Positions 62,581 through 64,000 of a stretch of 64,000 nucleotides of DNA are shown piece by piece. Source of the stretch: Promerops cafer. Its lineage: Eukaryota; Chordata; Aves; Passeriformes; Nectariniidae. How positions within the stretch are numbered: position 1 is the stretch's first letter; every line of letters starts with the position of its first letter. The stretch spans positions 419,668 to 483,667 of the forward strand of contig VZSE01014410.1 of NCBI GenBank assembly GCA_013398275.1, read 5' to 3'. A model generated the notes under the pieces. That model saw only the letters and a program-made list of their open reading frames with translations, made no database searches and was not told the DNA's origin. The position numbers and the translations under genes were made by a program.

Positions 62581-64000
62581 GGAAATTGAAAGGCACCATT
62601 TCTTTGACCCCTCACCAGCAAGAAGGCACCTGCTGTTCCTTCCAAGTGCTGTTCCCAGTGCTCTTGTAAGTTTTACTATCTCACGTTGTTTCATATGGAT
62701 TATATGAGATATATATGTAGGAAAAAATACAATATTGCTTATTCTTTTAATAATGGAGCACTGACTGAGCTGGTCTTAAGGTATTCTGGGTATCTGTCAA
62801 GTCTGCTGTCATCTTCAGTACAGCTGACTCCAAATACTGTATGGGAAACTGTTTTTCTGTAAGAACATCTTCTCTTGCACAGACAAGTGCAATGATTTGA
62901 ACTCTTGAACCTTGGGTCCTCACTGTTCCCTCAGATTTTGCTAACCAGAAGCACTGGGGAAAGATTTATATAAACGAAATAGTTGCAGAGTGCAGAATTA
63001 CTGTGTGTTTGTCTCCTGGTCACTTTATGTTCCTTCCTTGTCCCTTTGTACCTGTCACTCTTCCAAGGGAAACTATAAATGAAAACCAGATTAAGGTGTT
63101 CTCAGAGCATCAGACTCAAAAAAGCCAATCTGTGAGAGAAGGCAGCTTTTCAAAGGTGTTATCAGAAAATGAAGTGTATTTTCTGCTCAGTGTTGGGGTT
63201 TTTCCATCCAGTGTCTGTGTCCATGTATCTGTGAGGCATTTGGGGACAGTTATTGAAAACACAGCTGGTGATGGCTGCCAGGAGAGAGACACAGCACAGT
63301 TCCAAAGCTTACTCAAAAAGCTTATTCCTGTGATGTAAAAAATGAACTTTAAGTAACTATCATAAGGAATATCTCTACCACACATTGCATTTCCCATCTG
63401 CAGTGTCTGGAACAGGAATGGTTTTGCTCTTCCCTCTGGGACGTGAGAGCAATCAAGATGCACCCCTCACATCTCACCCTCCCCAGGGGGAGTCAGTCTG
63501 GCAGCATGTCTGATTCAAATTTCTCAAATCACCCCAGCTATGTGCAGCTATGTGTCCATAAATGTGCCTCCTGCACTCTGCCTCTTCCTTTTGGGCCATT
63601 GATTGGTCTGAAGTCACACAATATCTGCATCAAACTCTGTGGGTACTGAAAGAAGAGCTGTTTCCATTGCTGAGCATCACAACTCACCTGCATTCCCGTG
63701 TGCTGCTGCAGAGGCTGCAATTCCAGTTCAGTGGAATGAGGGCAGTTACTTGCAGTGAAATGTCAGACCTGCCCCTCAGAGCTCAGGCATTTTCTGGAGC
63801 AGGTGGACAGAGGTTTGTGCTGGGAGAGCATCCAGAAACAGGCTCAAAGCTCAGTGCTAATTTGCACAGGCTCTCAGCGAGGGCCCCCTGTAATTGCCTG
63901 TCCTGTTCCAGAGCACTGTTTGTTATCTGGGTTACTGGAAGATGTTGAAACCATTATCACAGGCTCTGTGATTGTGGTTCTGATTCAGATCCTTCTTTGG

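Larger units (their letters stand above)
56281..64000 (+). other. SPNS2: SPNS2 downstream intron (partial, 5' part)
   Basis: Starts with a consensus gtaaga donor. No sequence encoding the expected continuation (the TM4 region of the family) was recognised before the window ends, so this intron exceeds 7.7 kb. It contains an AT-rich stretch with a GATA motif cluster (59.75-59.87 kb), a short inverted repeat at 60.02 kb, a 15-base A run near 61.5 kb and a CR1 tail at 62.5 kb. In 56281-59730 and 62581-64000 I see only short ORFs with no recognisable product. Confidence 0.82.

Noticed and set aside
56281..64000. Search for the next SPNS2 exon (TM4 region)
   Set aside because: Nothing resembling the conserved continuation was found; it probably lies beyond the window.

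Overview
This window looks like vertebrate nuclear DNA, most likely from a bird. It has long AT-leaning non-coding stretches, GT-AG introns and depleted CpG. It also holds at least ten CR1 LINE 3' ends of the avian/reptilian type, which finish in repeats of the ATTCTRTG kind. No bacterial, phage or viral gene organisation was seen, and there is no CRISPR array or operon.

I can support one protein-coding gene: SPNS2 (spinster homologue 2, the major-facilitator sphingosine-1-phosphate exporter), on the + strand and only partly contained. Two coding exons are visible. A 66-bp exon at 30482-30547 covers the end of transmembrane segment 1 and the following loop. A 137-bp exon at 56144-56280 covers transmembrane segment 2, the MFS motif A loop and transmembrane segment 3. 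Both have good AG acceptors and identical CAG|gtaaga donors, and they join in frame across a phase-1 intron. The first exon (N-terminus and start of TM1) must lie before position 1, and the exons from TM4 onward must lie after position 64000. The window is therefore at least 30.5 kb of the upstream intron, a complete 25.6-kb intron and at least 7.7 kb of the next intron.

Layout. 1-11.5 kb: intron with few repeats, a GC/CpG-enriched patch at 6.2-6.5 kb and a (GT)n microsatellite at 10.8 kb. 11.5-30.5 kb: CR1 fragments at 11.6, 12.4, 17.6, 20.2, 24.4 and 28.7 kb, a MIR-like fossil at 18.9 kb and a GC-rich patch at 15.1-15.6 kb. 30.5-56.1 kb: two MIR-like fossils (32.7 and 34.2 kb), a small hAT-like DNA element (37.9 kb), CR1 copies at 39.1, 49.5 and 50.8 kb, a compact CpG cluster at 46.8 kb and an old palindromic repeat at 54.4 kb. 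56.3-64 kb: a dense same-strand cluster of GATA motifs at 59.75-59.87 kb and one short CR1 tail at 62.5 kb.

I found no convincing new biological system. The best leads are regulatory: the GATA cluster, the isolated CpG cluster, and the short in-frame-skippable exon between two very large introns. Nearly all other open reading frames are chance frames, and the longest one lies over a CR1 element.
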